Shown here piece after piece: positions 35,352-43,475 of a stretch of DNA of 64,000 nucleotides; the stretch's first letter is position 1; each line of letters starts with the position of its first letter. A program made the translations under genes and the position numbers. The notes beneath the pieces were generated by a model. The model did no database searches. It saw only the letters and a list, made by a program, of their open reading frames with translations, and was not told where the DNA came from. Source of the stretch: Arthrobacter sp. Leaf137 (lineage in GTDB: Bacteria > Actinomycetota > Actinomycetes > Actinomycetales > Micrococcaceae). Location of the stretch: NCBI RefSeq assembly GCF_001423525.1, contig NZ_LMOI01000002.1:213110-277109 (forward strand), written 5' to 3'.

Positions 35352-36074
35352 TTAGCCGTAGCTCCGGATCAGGGCGGCGATCTCCGCAAAGCCCAGCCGC
35401 TCGGCGTTCTGCAGCGCAGTCCGGCCTTCCGGATCGCGGATACCCGGATCCGCGCCGGCCTCCAGCAGCAGCCGCACCACTTCCTGCTGCCGCGGACCGC
35501 CATTGTTCAGGAGGATGGCTTCCTGCATGGCCGTCCAGCCCAGGTTGTTCACGTGGTTGACGGGTACGCCCGCGGCAACCAGGATCTTCACCGTTTCCAC
35601 ATGCCCATGCTCGCTGGCCGGAATCAGGGCAGTCCCGCCGTACCGGTTGACGCTGGAAACGTCCGCGCCGGCGAGCAGGGTCAGCTGCAGTACCTCATTG
35701 AAGCCTTCAGCGCCGGCGTAGAGGAAGGCCGAGTCCTGGATGGAGTCCTTGGCGTTGACGTTGCCGCCCCGGCCCACCAGTTCGCGGGCCAGCGCCGCGT
35801 TGTTGGCCTTGGCGGCAGCAATGAGTTCCTGGTCCAGTGCCGCCTGGACCTCGGCGGGGAGTGCCGTCGGGGTTGCCGCCGGCACTGCAGCAGGAGGGCC
35901 GGTTTCAGCGTCGACGGTTCCGCTGGGGCCTGCCCCGCCAGGCGTGCTGGATGAGGGGACGGCCGACGCCGGTCCGCCGGATGGTGCCGGGGCAGGGCTT
36001 TGGCACGCCGTGAGGATGAGGGCCAGGGCGCCGGCGGCCAGCAAGCCCTGGGCACCTAAGCCACTGCGCCTCAT
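35352..36074 (-). CDS. Ankyrin-repeat lipoprotein
   Basis: 240 residues. Lipoprotein signal with lipobox LTAC (Cys24), a Pro/Ser/Ala linker to about residue 75, then about four ankyrin repeats (LIAAAKANNAALARELVGRGGNVN, GTALIPASEHGHVETVKILVAAGVPVN, GWTAMQEAILLNNGGPRQQEVVRLLLEAGADP, GRTALQNAERLGFAEIAALI). A surface protein-binding scaffold; partner unknown. The next gene upstream ends nine bases before its start and encodes a secreted GlcG/HbpS-like protein, so both could share a transcript. Confidence 0.85.
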   Translation of the reverse strand: MRRSGLGAQGLLAAGALALILTACQSPAPAPSGGPASAVPSSSTPGGAGPSGTVDAETGPPAAVPAATPTALPAEVQAALDQELIAAAKANNAALARELVGRGGNVNAKDSIQDSAFLYAGAEGFNEVLQLTLLAGADVSSVNRYGGTALIPASEHGHVETVKILVAAGVPVNHVNNLGWTAMQEAILLNNGGPRQQEVVRLLLEAGADPGIRDPEGRTALQNAERLGFAEIAALIRSYG

Positions 36075-36083
36075 ACGGGCAGC

Positions 36084-36653
36084 CTACTTTCCGGCGGGGG
36101 CGCCCGCGATGGCTGCGGCTCCGGCGGTGGCGCAGGCCTCGTCCAGGGCACCGTCCGGTGCGCCGCCAACCCCGACGCCGGCCACTGACACACCGTTGAC
36201 CTTGAGCGGGACGCCGCCTGCCAGGAACAGGGTGCCGGGAAGGTCTGCAATGGACGGACCGTTGCCGTTGATCCGTTTGGCCAACTCGCTGGTGGGCGTA
36301 CCGAATGCGGCGGCGGTGTAGGCCTTCCGCTTGGCGGCCTCGATGGTGTGCTCCGCCGCATTGTCTCCGCGGAGCAGTGCCTGAACTGTGCCGAACCGGT
36401 CCACCACGGCAACGGTGACGAACGGGAGCTTGTCCGCCTGGCACTTGGCAAGGGCGGCGTTCACGGCAGTGGCGGAGGCCCCCACGGAGATGCGGTTCTG
36501 CTGGACGACGGTTTCCGGCGCAGGCTGGACGTCCACGGCGGGAACGGCTGCGGGCGCAGGGGCTGTTCCTGCGTTGGCCGCGGCCGTGACTCCGGCGGTG
36601 AGGACCAGGGCACCGGCTGCGGCGGCGGCAAGGGCTGTGCGGGACTTCTTCAT
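36084..36653 (-). CDS. Secreted GlcG/HbpS-like heme-binding protein
   Basis: 189 residues from ATG 36653 (AAGGAG six bases before). Signal peptide 1 to about 28, Pro/Ala linker, then a GlcG/HbpS domain: ALAKCQADKLPFVTVAVVDRFGTVQALLRGDNA, EAAKRKAYTAAAFGTPTSELA and the C-terminal GGVPLKVNGVSVAGVGVGGAPDGALDEACA. In Streptomyces reticuli, HbpS is a secreted heme-binding protein that controls the SenS/SenR two-component system encoded next to it. Here a five-TM kinase and NarL-type regulator are divergently adjacent. Confidence 0.85.
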   Translation of the reverse strand: MKKSRTALAAAAAGALVLTAGVTAAANAGTAPAPAAVPAVDVQPAPETVVQQNRISVGASATAVNAALAKCQADKLPFVTVAVVDRFGTVQALLRGDNAAEHTIEAAKRKAYTAAAFGTPTSELAKRINGNGPSIADLPGTLFLAGGVPLKVNGVSVAGVGVGGAPDGALDEACATAGAAAIAGAPAGK

Positions 36654-36850
36654 GGTGGCTCCTTCGGTTTGGCAGGCGATCGCTGCGGACACTTCAATCC
36701 TTCCGGCCACCGCCCTGCCTGCCATCGGGCCTTTGCATGGTCCCTGCTGCGACCAAAGGACAGCCGTATCAGCCAAATGGATGAGAGACCCGTCCGTGCC
36801 GCTGGCAATAGCATGGAAAGGCAGTGTTCCCCCACCAGACCGGAAATTCC

Positions 36851-38053
36851 ATGACAGCCCCAGGCCCTGACCAGTCCGCGAGTCCTGCCGGGCTGCCCCG
36901 GCTGGGCAGCATCGACACGGCGGTCCATGCGGGATTCGCCGTCCTCCTGGTGGCGTCGACCGCCCGGTACGCCATGCGCCACCCGCCCGCGGACAATGTG
37001 CTGGTCCTGTGCCTCGCCGCTGCAGCCTCCCTGCTGTACGCGGGCGTTGCGGTGCTTGCCAGGCGCGGCTTGCCTGGACTGGCTTGGATGTCCGCCCTTG
37101 TGGCCGTCTGGGCGGTGCTGGTCATCGCGGCACCGAGCTTTGCCTGGTGCTCCTTCGCCCTCTTCTTCCTCTGCCGTGCCGCAATCAGCGGTGCTGCGGC
37201 CTATGTTGCCGCGGGCATCATCGCCGTCGCCACGGCGGCAGGATTGTTCAGGCTCAGCGGGGGCACGGACCTGGCCATGCTGCTTGGCCCCCTGGCCGTG
37301 GGTGTGATGCTGACCCTCATCCATGACCGGATCCGCAACGATGCCGAGGAACAGCGGCGGCTGCACGGCGAGATCTCCACCGCGCAGGGGAAGCTGGCTG
37401 CCAGCGAACGGCATGCAGGCACCATTGCCGAGCGGGAGCGGGTTTCCCGCGAAATCCACGACACCGTGACCCAGGGCCTGGCCAGCAGCCTGCTGTTGCT
37501 CGAGGCAGCCGGGCGCACCTGGCCCGCGACCTCCGCCCACGCGGACCTGCGGCAGGCCACTTCCCTGCTGCGGGACAACCTGGCCGAAACCCGAACCCTG
37601 GTCCATGACCTTGCCTCCCCCGGACTCGAAGGGTCGCCGCTGCCGGAAGCCCTGCTGACGGCGGCCCGCCGATACCTTCCCGACGCCCGGCTCCTGGTCA
37701 CCGGCGAACCCCGGCCGGTGGCGGCAGACATCCGGCACACCTTGCTGCGCGTGGTCCAAAGTGCGGCGTCCAACGTTCGGCTCCATGCCTCCGCAACCAC
37801 CGCCACCGTGACCCTCGGGTTCCTTCCGGATGCCGTCACCCTGGATGTTTACGACGACGGCGCCGGCTTTGATCCGGCGGCGGCAGCCCCGCCGTCGGAC
37901 GCCGGAGGCTACGGCCTGCGGGCCATGCGGCAGCGCGTGGAACAGCTTGGCGGGACGTTCTCGGTGGAAAGCGCCCCGGGCGAGGGCACCATCGTGGCGG
38001 CGCAACTCCCCGCTGGCCTTTCAGCGGCCTCTACGGACGGAAGCCAGGCATGA
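36851..38053 (+). CDS. NarL-type sensor histidine kinase, five TM segments
   Basis: 400 residues from ATG 36851; a GTG at 36824 would add nine residues. Five hydrophobic segments fall at about 24-42, 49-71, 77-95, 99-133 (long) and 140-157, as in SenS. The HisKA_3 phosphorylation site is His203 (VSREIHDTVTQGLASSL), and the ATPase region has DVYDDGAGFDP (N/G1 box) and GYGLRAMRQRVEQLGG. Its stop overlaps the response-regulator start (ATGA). The signal is probably sensed in the membrane or through the neighbouring secreted HbpS-like protein. Confidence 0.9.
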   Translation: MTAPGPDQSASPAGLPRLGSIDTAVHAGFAVLLVASTARYAMRHPPADNVLVLCLAAAASLLYAGVAVLARRGLPGLAWMSALVAVWAVLVIAAPSFAWCSFALFFLCRAAISGAAAYVAAGIIAVATAAGLFRLSGGTDLAMLLGPLAVGVMLTLIHDRIRNDAEEQRRLHGEISTAQGKLAASERHAGTIAERERVSREIHDTVTQGLASSLLLLEAAGRTWPATSAHADLRQATSLLRDNLAETRTLVHDLASPGLEGSPLPEALLTAARRYLPDARLLVTGEPRPVAADIRHTLLRVVQSAASNVRLHASATTATVTLGFLPDAVTLDVYDDGAGFDPAAAAPPSDAGGYGLRAMRQRVEQLGGTFSVESAPGEGTIVAAQLPAGLSAASTDGSQA

Positions 38054-38676
38054 GTGCCATTACCGTGCTCCTGGTCGATGACCACCTGGTGGTCCGGAGC
38101 GGGCTGCGCGCCCTGTTGGGAACCCAGCCGGACATCGCGGTGGTGGCCGACGCCGCGTCCGGGGAGGAAGCCCTGGTGCTGGTGCGGGAGCATTCGCCCG
38201 GCGTCGTGGTCATGGACCTCGCCATGGGTGAGGGAATGGACGGCATCGAAGCCATCCGGCGCATCCGCGGGCTCAACAGCGGGCAGGCCATCCTGGTGTT
38301 CACTACCTACGATTCGGACGCGGACATTGTGCGTGCCGTGGACGCCGGAGCCATGGGTTACCTGCTGAAGGACGCCGCGCCTGAGGAGATATTTGCGGCT
38401 GTCCGCGGCGCGGTGCAGGGCAGGAGCGTGATGAGCCCGCCGGTGGCGTCGCGGCTCTTCCAGCAACTCCGCAACCCGGAGGAGATCCTCACTCCGCGCG
38501 AGGCGGAGCTGCTGAGCCTGCTCACCCAGGGGCTTAGCAACCGCGAACTCGGCCAGCGGCTTTTCATTTCGGAAGCCACTGTCAAAACCCACCTGGCGCA
38601 CATCTATTCGAAGCTGGGAGTGGAAACCCGGGCCGCCGCGATTGCCACCGCCATCCGCCGTGAGGGCATGCGCTGA
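38050..38676 (+). CDS. NarL/FixJ-family response regulator
   Basis: 208 residues. Receiver domain with the acidic pair Asp10-Asp11 (LLVDDH), phospho-acceptor Asp56 (VVVMDLAMG), and the conserved Lys in LLKDAAP. C-terminal LuxR-type helix-turn-helix: LTPREAELLSLLTQGLSNRELGQRLFISEATVKTHLAHIYSKLGV. Partner of the kinase at 36851. Two 8-base direct repeats GGCGTTTA occur 20 bp apart just after the gene (38688 and 38708). Confidence 0.93.
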   Translation: MSAITVLLVDDHLVVRSGLRALLGTQPDIAVVADAASGEEALVLVREHSPGVVVMDLAMGEGMDGIEAIRRIRGLNSGQAILVFTTYDSDADIVRAVDAGAMGYLLKDAAPEEIFAAVRGAVQGRSVMSPPVASRLFQQLRNPEEILTPREAELLSLLTQGLSNRELGQRLFISEATVKTHLAHIYSKLGVETRAAAIATAIRREGMR

Positions 38677-38698
38677 CGCGGGTTTGTGGCGTTTACCC

Positions 38699-38727
38699 TT
38701 GCAACAGGGCGTTTAGCCCCGTACTTT
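38699..38727 (+). promoter_or_regulatory. Cold-shock gene promoter
   Basis: TTGCAA (38699-38704), 17-bp spacer, TACTTT (38722-38727). It gives an approximately 72-nt leader before the csp ATG, in keeping with the long leaders of cold-shock mRNAs. Confidence 0.55.
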
Positions 38728-38806
38728 GGGATTGCGGGGGACGTTCTTCGCACACCCCGGGCTGAAATCCGGGGAGAGAATCAGAGTCACATGAAGGAAT
38801 GCAGCC

Positions 38807-39010
38807 ATGGCAACAGGCACAGTTAAATGGTTCAACGCCGAAAAGGGTTTTGGCTTCATTGCCCCCGATGACGGGTCCGCTGACGTTTTCGCCCACTACT
38901 CGGCAATCGCCAGCAGCGGTTACCGCTCACTGGACGAAAACCAGAAGGTCGAATTCGACGTGACCCAGGGCCCCAAGGGCCCGCAGGCAGAGAACATCCG
39001 CCCGCTCTAA
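38807..39010 (+). CDS. Cold-shock protein
   Basis: 67 residues, the full CSD fold. RNP1 is KGFGFIAP and RNP2 is DVFAHYSAI, with [11 protein letters not shown] at the N terminus. Binds single-stranded RNA/DNA and acts as an RNA chaperone. AAGGAA lies eight bases before the ATG; followed by a perfect terminator. Confidence 0.96.
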   Translation: MATGTVKWFNAEKGFGFIAPDDGSADVFAHYSAIASSGYRSLDENQKVEFDVTQGPKGPQAENIRPL

Positions 39011-39047
39011 GTCTTACGGCCGGCCCGGTTACCCGGGCCAGCCCCGG

Positions 39048-39088
39048 CAGCGGCCCCGCCAACCTCGTGTTGGCGGGGCCGCTGTTTT
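39048..39088 (+). terminator. Cold-shock gene terminator
   Basis: A perfect 16-bp stem (39048-39063 with 39069-39084), CTCGT loop, then TTTT. Confidence 0.88.
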
Positions 39089-39146
39089 AGTTGTGCCTGC
39101 CGGCGGCCCCTCCCACGACGTTCGGTGCTTTTGGGATAATTGACCC

Positions 39147-39467
39147 ATGACCGGCAAGAAAGAGGACAGGGATCCCTGGGAAGAGTTCGACAGGCTCGGT
39201 CCCGGAATGCCGGACCGTGTCCCCGGCCAGCCCGGTGGCGAACCCCACGGATTCGGTTTCCGCACCGGCGTGCGCAGCGCCCGCGTCGCCGTCGGCTTTG
39301 CTGTCTACGCCCTGGCCCTGGGCACCATCCTGGTCCTGACCGGCTGCGTCTTCTTCGTAGCCCGCCAGCAATGGCTGCTTGCCGGACTCATGGTCCTGGT
39401 CGAGGCCGCCTTCGTCTTTTCATTCACCCGGCTGGTGGCCCAGGCGCGCCACCGCCGCACCCGCTGA
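39147..39467 (+). CDS. Two-TM membrane protein, hypothetical
   Basis: 106 residues. An approximately 45-residue polar N-terminus (DPWEEFDRLGPGMPDR) is followed by two hydrophobic segments (VAVGFAVYALALGTILVLTGCVFFV and WLLAGLMVLVEAAFVFSFTRLV) and a basic tail. GATAAT (39135-39140) ends six bases before the ATG, so the transcript is probably leaderless. Function unknown. Confidence 0.68.
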   Translation: MTGKKEDRDPWEEFDRLGPGMPDRVPGQPGGEPHGFGFRTGVRSARVAVGFAVYALALGTILVLTGCVFFVARQQWLLAGLMVLVEAAFVFSFTRLVAQARHRRTR

Positions 39468-39509
39468 CCGCCCGCAAAAGCCCTAACGGATTCCCTTCGC
39501 GTTTCCCCC

Positions 39510-39540
39510 TTGACCTTGACGCTGCGTCAACCCCTACGCT
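39510..39540 (+). promoter_or_regulatory. MerR-type promoter and operator
   Basis: TTGACC (39510-39515), a 19-bp spacer and TACGCT (39535-39540). The spacer contains the perfect palindrome TTGACGC-T-GCGTCAA. An over-long spacer with a centred palindrome is the hallmark of promoters activated by MerR proteins that twist the DNA. The gene's ATG is six bases past the -10, so the regulator probably activates its own leaderless mRNA. Confidence 0.82.
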
Positions 39541-39546
39541 CGAAGC

Positions 39547-40332
39547 ATGGAAGCAACCGGAGAGGACAGGGCCAGCGGCTGGCCCATCCAGGACGTGGCC
39601 AGGATGGCGGGAACCACCAGCCGTACCCTCCGCCACTACGATGACATCGGCCTGCTGAAGCCCACCAGGGTGGGCAGCAACGGCTACCGCTACTACGACG
39701 GCGGAGCCCTCCTGCAGCTGCAGCGGATCCTGCTCCTTCGGGAGCTGGGCCTGGGCCTGCCGGCCATCGCCGAAGTCTTCCAGCACCAGACGGATCCCGT
39801 CCGGGCGCTGACCCGGCACCTTGAATGGCTGGGCCAGGAACAGGAACGCCTGGCCCGGCAAGTCCGGTCCGTCCGCCGAACAATCGAAACAGTGCAACAA
39901 GGAGGAGAGCTCGTGGCAGAGAAGATGTTTGATGGCTTCGACCACACGCAGTACAAAGACGAAGTGGAAGAGCGGTGGGGAAAGGACGCCTACGCGAAAA
40001 GCGACTCGTGGTGGCGGAGCATGGACGAGGCCGAAAAGCGGGAGTGGAAGTCCCGCTCGGAAGGACTGGGCCGGGACTGGCTGGCAGCGGCAGGCTCCGG
40101 GGCGGCCCCCGGCGGCGACGCAGCCCAGGATCTGGCCGCCCGGCACGTGGCCTGGCTCCGCTCCATCCCAGGAACGCCCGCTGCCGAGGCCGGCGGGGAC
40201 ATTAAAGGCTACGTCACTGGCCTGGCGGACATGTACGTGGCAGACCCACGGTTCGCCGCCAACTACGGGGGCGAGGCCGGAGCCACTTTTGTTCGGGACG
40301 CTCTGCGGACCTACGCGGACCGGAACCTGTAA
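39547..40332 (+). CDS. MerR-family regulator with TipAS antibiotic-binding domain
   Basis: 261 residues. N-terminal MerR winged helix (WPIQDVARMAGTTSRTLRHYDDIGLLKP...GYRYYDGGALLQLQRILLLRELG), coiled coil to about residue 118, then a TipAS-like C-terminal domain (residues 122-261: MFDGFDHTQYKDEVEERWG, WWRSMDEAEKREW, YVTGLADMYVADPRFAANYGG). In Streptomyces lividans TipAL is covalently bound and activated by thiopeptide antibiotics and a separate TipAS domain is made from an internal start. The same layout appears here (see 39899). Confidence 0.9.
   Translation: MEATGEDRASGWPIQDVARMAGTTSRTLRHYDDIGLLKPTRVGSNGYRYYDGGALLQLQRILLLRELGLGLPAIAEVFQHQTDPVRALTRHLEWLGQEQERLARQVRSVRRTIETVQQGGELVAEKMFDGFDHTQYKDEVEERWGKDAYAKSDSWWRSMDEAEKREWKSRSEGLGRDWLAAAGSGAAPGGDAAQDLAARHVAWLRSIPGTPAAEAGGDIKGYVTGLADMYVADPRFAANYGGEAGATFVRDALRTYADRNL
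39899..39915 (+). promoter_or_regulatory. Internal RBS and GTG start for a TipAS-like domain
   Basis: AAGGAGGAG (39899-39907) then, five bases on, an in-frame GTG at 39913. It would give a 139-residue protein VAEKMFDGF..., almost exactly the drug-binding domain alone. This is a nearly ideal Shine-Dalgarno site inside the gene, at the place used for TipAS in Streptomyces. Confidence 0.75.
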
Positions 40333-40348
40333 CAGTCCGCCTGGCGTC

Positions 40349-41539
40349 CTAGGTGAACGCCTGGATTCCTGTAACGGCCCTTCCAACCAGCAGCGAGTTG
40401 ATCTCGTAACTGCCCTCGTACGTATACAGGATCTCGGCGTCTGCGAAAAGCTTGGCCATCTCGTGGTCGCTGGTGATTCCGTTGCCGCCCAGCAGCGACC
40501 GACCCATCGCCACCGAGGCCCTGGCAAGCCTGGTGGTGGTGGCCTTGGCCATGGCCGCCTGTGCCATTTCCAGCAGCCCGTCTTCCTGGAGCCGGGCCAA
40601 CTGGACCATCAGGGCCAGTGAAGCAGCGGCGTTCCCGAGGATATCCGCGAGCTGCTGCTGGACCAACTGGAACCCCGCCAGTTCCCTGCCGAACTGGCGG
40701 CGGTTCAGCGTGTAGCTGCGGGCCACATCGAAGGCCGCGAACTGGATGCCGGCGGCCTGCCAGCCCACCCAGGCCCGGGAGTCCCGAAGCAACGCGCTGG
40801 CCGAGGCGAAGCTTGACGCCCCGGGCAGGAGGTTGGCCGCCGGTATGCGTACATCCTCCAGCCTGATATCGGCATTCTGCATGATCCGCAGGCCGATCTT
40901 GTGTTCAATCCTGGCAGCGGAGTAGCCTGGGCGGTCCGTTTCCACGAGAAAGCATTTGAGGTGCCCGTCAGCCGTGTCCCGGGCCCAGACCAGGGCGACA
41001 TCGGCAACGGTCCCGCTGCCGATCCAGCGCTTGGTGCCGTTGAGGACCCACTCGCTGCCGTCCCGCCGGGCGGTTGTTTCGAGCCCGCGGGAGATGTCGG
41101 AGCCATGGCCGGGCTCCGTCAGGGCGAAAGCTCCCAGCTGCGCAAAGGTCCTCAGACCGGGGAGCCACCTGCGCTTCTGCTCATCGGACCCCAGGTGGTG
41201 GATGGTGCCCACGATGAGTTCGTTGTGGATCCCGGCCAGGGCGGAGAGCGAGACGTCGGCCCTGGCCACTTCCACGTACATGAGGCCTTTGAACAGGGCG
41301 GAACTGCCGTCCAGCTGCAACTCCCCCAGCCCGCGGGCGCCCATCCCGGCCACTACATCGCGCGGGAACTCTTCCCGGTTCCAGTAGCCGATGGAGGCCG
41401 GCCTGACGGCGGACTGCAGGTAGTTCCGGATCTCCGCGTACCTGGCCTGTTCCGTGGGCGGAAGGAGCCGCACGATGTGGAGGAGATCCGCGTCCGGATA
41501 GGGAATCTCCGCCGGGCCGTCGTGGGAGTGTCCGGGCAT
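40349..41539 (-). CDS. Acyl-CoA dehydrogenase, glutaryl-CoA dehydrogenase-like
   Basis: 396 residues from ATG 41539 (GGGAGG five bases before). FAD enzyme with FALTEPGHGSDISRGLETTARRDG and WIGSGTVADVALVWARD (FAD/substrate regions), RDSRAWVGWQAAGIQFAAFDVARSY, and GGNGITSDHEMAKLFADAEILYTYEGSYEIN with the catalytic Glu in the YEGSYEIN motif. The overall form resembles glutaryl-CoA dehydrogenases, though the substrate is not proven. Divergent from a MarR-type regulator with a near-palindrome between. Confidence 0.9.
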   Translation of the reverse strand: MPGHSHDGPAEIPYPDADLLHIVRLLPPTEQARYAEIRNYLQSAVRPASIGYWNREEFPRDVVAGMGARGLGELQLDGSSALFKGLMYVEVARADVSLSALAGIHNELIVGTIHHLGSDEQKRRWLPGLRTFAQLGAFALTEPGHGSDISRGLETTARRDGSEWVLNGTKRWIGSGTVADVALVWARDTADGHLKCFLVETDRPGYSAARIEHKIGLRIMQNADIRLEDVRIPAANLLPGASSFASASALLRDSRAWVGWQAAGIQFAAFDVARSYTLNRRQFGRELAGFQLVQQQLADILGNAAASLALMVQLARLQEDGLLEMAQAAMAKATTTRLARASVAMGRSLLGGNGITSDHEMAKLFADAEILYTYEGSYEINSLLVGRAVTGIQAFT

Positions 41540-41550
41540 AACGCCTCCCT

Positions 41551-41564
41551 TCCAAACGCTTGGA
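41551..41564. promoter_or_regulatory. Operator candidate between ACAD and MarR genes
   Basis: TCCAA-ACGC-TTGGA: 5-bp perfect arms. It lies 12 bases upstream of the dehydrogenase start and beside a TAGTAT -10-like sequence of the divergent gene, so it could repress both. Confidence 0.5.
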
Positions 41565-41605
41565 TGTCCTAGTATATTCACAGGATTTCCGGAAAGGGGC
41601 TGGCT

Positions 41606-42118
41606 ATGGGCACACCGTTATCCCGGGATCCGATTGCCGAAGCCCGGCGGAACTGGGAGGACCGCGGCTGGTCAGATGTCGCAGCGCCCATGGCCGCCAT
41701 CACGGCAATAATGCGGACCCAGCAGATCCTCCTGGCCAGGATCGAATCCGCCCTCAAACCGTTTGGCCTGACCTTCGCCCGGTACGAACTGCTGGCGCTC
41801 TTGAGTTTCGCCCGGAAGGGTGCCCTGCCGATGAACAAGGCGAGCGCCCTGCTTCAGGTTCACCCGACGTCGGTCACCAATGCCGTGGACCGTTTGGAAC
41901 GCGCGGGCCTGGTGGCCCGCTCGCCGCACCCCACCGACGGCCGCACCACCCTGGTGGGGCTCACCGCGGAGGGCCGTACTGTGGCTCAGCGTTCGACGGC
42001 GGCCCTCAACAGCCAGGTCTTCAGCGAGACGGGATTTCCGCCGGAGGATGTTGATGCGCTGATCCGGATCCTGGGCGACTTCCGCAGGGGTTCGGGTGAT
42101 TTCGAGGACAGTCCCTGA
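41606..42118 (+). CDS. MarR-family regulator
   Basis: 170 residues. Winged-helix dimer: IMRTQQILLARIESALKPFGLTFARYELLALLSFA, MNKASALLQVHPTSVTNAVDRLERAGLVARSPHPTDGRTTLVGLTAEG. No cysteine in the sensing helix, so a ligand-responsive type. AAAGGGG lies seven bases before the ATG. Divergent position suggests it controls the acyl-CoA dehydrogenase at 40349; the ligand may be an aromatic or acyl-CoA intermediate. Confidence 0.88.
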   Translation: MGTPLSRDPIAEARRNWEDRGWSDVAAPMAAITAIMRTQQILLARIESALKPFGLTFARYELLALLSFARKGALPMNKASALLQVHPTSVTNAVDRLERAGLVARSPHPTDGRTTLVGLTAEGRTVAQRSTAALNSQVFSETGFPPEDVDALIRILGDFRRGSGDFEDSP

Positions 42119-42124
42119 CTGCTG

Positions 42125-42778
42125 TCAGCGGTTTACCTTTGCCCGCTTCACCCGGCGGACCACCAGCCAGGCCAGGGTGATGGCAAGGGCGGCGTAGACG
42201 GCGTAGTTCAGGTACTTCGAGTAGCCCTCAATCAGGTGGTACTGCGTTCCCAGCAGGTACCCGAACCCGATCAGCGCTCCGTTCCACAGTGCGCTGCCGG
42301 CCAGGGTAAAGACGGAAAAGGTCAGGAGCGGCATCGCCGCCGCCCCGGCGGGAAGCGAGATCAGGCTGCGGACGCCGGGCAGGAGCCGGCCAAAGAAGAT
42401 CGAGGACTTACCGTGCCGGGTGAACCAGCCCGCGGCCTTTTCGAAGTCCTCACGGTCTACCAGCGGCAGCTTCGACAGGCCGCGGATCGACCGCTCCAGC
42501 CCAAGTTTGGCACCGAGCCAGTACAGCAGGAGTGCGCCGAGGTAGGCGCCCAGCGTACTGGTGACGAAGATGAGCCCCAGGTTCAGGGAGCCCTGTTTGG
42601 CGAGGTATCCGGCCAGCGGCAGGATCACTTCGCTGGGAATGGGCGGGACCACGGTTTCGGCGAGGGTGAAGGCGCCAACGCCCCATTCACCGAGGTTTTC
42701 GATCACCTGGGCCGCGGCACCCACCAGCCCGCCCAGGCCCTCCGCCGCACCCGTTCCATCTGCCGCTGTTGTCCACAT
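42125..42778 (-). CDS. DedA family membrane protein
   Basis: 217 residues with about five membrane segments and two re-entrant hairpins. DedA landmarks: ENLGEWGVGAFTLAETVVPPIPSEVILPLAGYLA (conserved E...P.P motif), LGAYLGALLLYWLGAKLG and FFGRLLPGVRSLISLPAGAAAMP. These proteins act as flippases or transporters affecting phosphatidylethanolamine-type lipids and membrane potential. Stop lies seven bases past the MarR stop, so the genes are convergent. Confidence 0.93.
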   Translation of the reverse strand: MWTTAADGTGAAEGLGGLVGAAAQVIENLGEWGVGAFTLAETVVPPIPSEVILPLAGYLAKQGSLNLGLIFVTSTLGAYLGALLLYWLGAKLGLERSIRGLSKLPLVDREDFEKAAGWFTRHGKSSIFFGRLLPGVRSLISLPAGAAAMPLLTFSVFTLAGSALWNGALIGFGYLLGTQYHLIEGYSKYLNYAVYAALAITLAWLVVRRVKRAKVNR

Positions 42779-42876
42779 AGGCTGCTCCCCCGATTTCCAC
42801 TGCGTTCCGCGACCATATCCCTGCAGGTCCTGTCTACCGTACGGACCTGAACGCCCGCTGGCAGCGCGGAGCGCGG

Positions 42877-43473
42877 TTACGCCCCCGGGGCTCTTCCGGC
42901 CGCCGGGCGGGTCCGGATGTGCATGCGCTCACCCTGGGACCCGAACAGGCTGAGGAACTCCACGGCCTTCCCGTCGGCCCGGCCGAACCAGTGCGGCACC
43001 CGGGTATCGAATTCGACTGCTTCGCCCGCCCCCAGGACCAGGTCCCGGGCCCCCAGGACCATCCGCAGTTTGCCGTTCAGCACGTAGAGCCATTCGTAGC
43101 CCTCGTGGACCTGTGGGTTGGGTTCCTCCACCGGCCCGGCAGGAACGATGTGCTTGTAGGCCTGGATACCGCCGGGCTTGCGGGTGAGCGGAATGATGGT
43201 CATGCCGTGGGCGGTGATGGGTCGCAGGTGGACGCGGGGGTCCCCCGTGGCCGGAGCGCCGACCAGCTCGTCGAGGGGTACCTGGTGGGCCTGCGCAAGA
43301 GGAAGGAGGAGTTCGAGGTTGGGCCGCCGCTGGCCCGATTCGAGTCTGGAGAGCGTGCTGACGGAAATGCCCGTGGCGGCTGCGAGCGCGGTCAGCGTGA
43401 CGTCCCTGCGCAGGCGTAAAGCCTTCAGCCGCGGGCCAACGGCGGCGAGGACGTCGTCGAGCTTTTCATCCAT
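42877..43473 (-). CDS. XRE-cupin transcriptional regulator
   Basis: 198 residues from ATG 43473. N-terminal XRE helix-turn-helix (LKALRLRRDVTLTALAAATGISVSTLSRLESGQRRPNLELLLPLAQ) and C-terminal cupin (VHEGYEWLYVLNGKLRMVLGARDLVLGAGEAVEFDTRVPHWFG) that may bind a small effector or metal. It is divergent from the flavoprotein at 43540, and the 66-bp gap contains four half-sites of GGCAA. It likely represses both genes. Confidence 0.9.
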   Translation of the reverse strand: MDEKLDDVLAAVGPRLKALRLRRDVTLTALAAATGISVSTLSRLESGQRRPNLELLLPLAQAHQVPLDELVGAPATGDPRVHLRPITAHGMTIIPLTRKPGGIQAYKHIVPAGPVEEPNPQVHEGYEWLYVLNGKLRMVLGARDLVLGAGEAVEFDTRVPHWFGRADGKAVEFLSLFGSQGERMHIRTRPAAGRAPGA

Positions 43474-43475
43474 CC

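Noticed and set aside
36084..36653. GlcG as part of a glycolate operon.
   Set aside because: It has a signal peptide and no glycolate oxidase genes nearby; HbpS is the better match.
38688..38715. GGCGTTTA direct repeats as response-regulator sites.
   Set aside because: The second copy lies between the -35 and -10 of csp, but eight-base repeats are short and there is no proof; mentioned only in the regulator entry.
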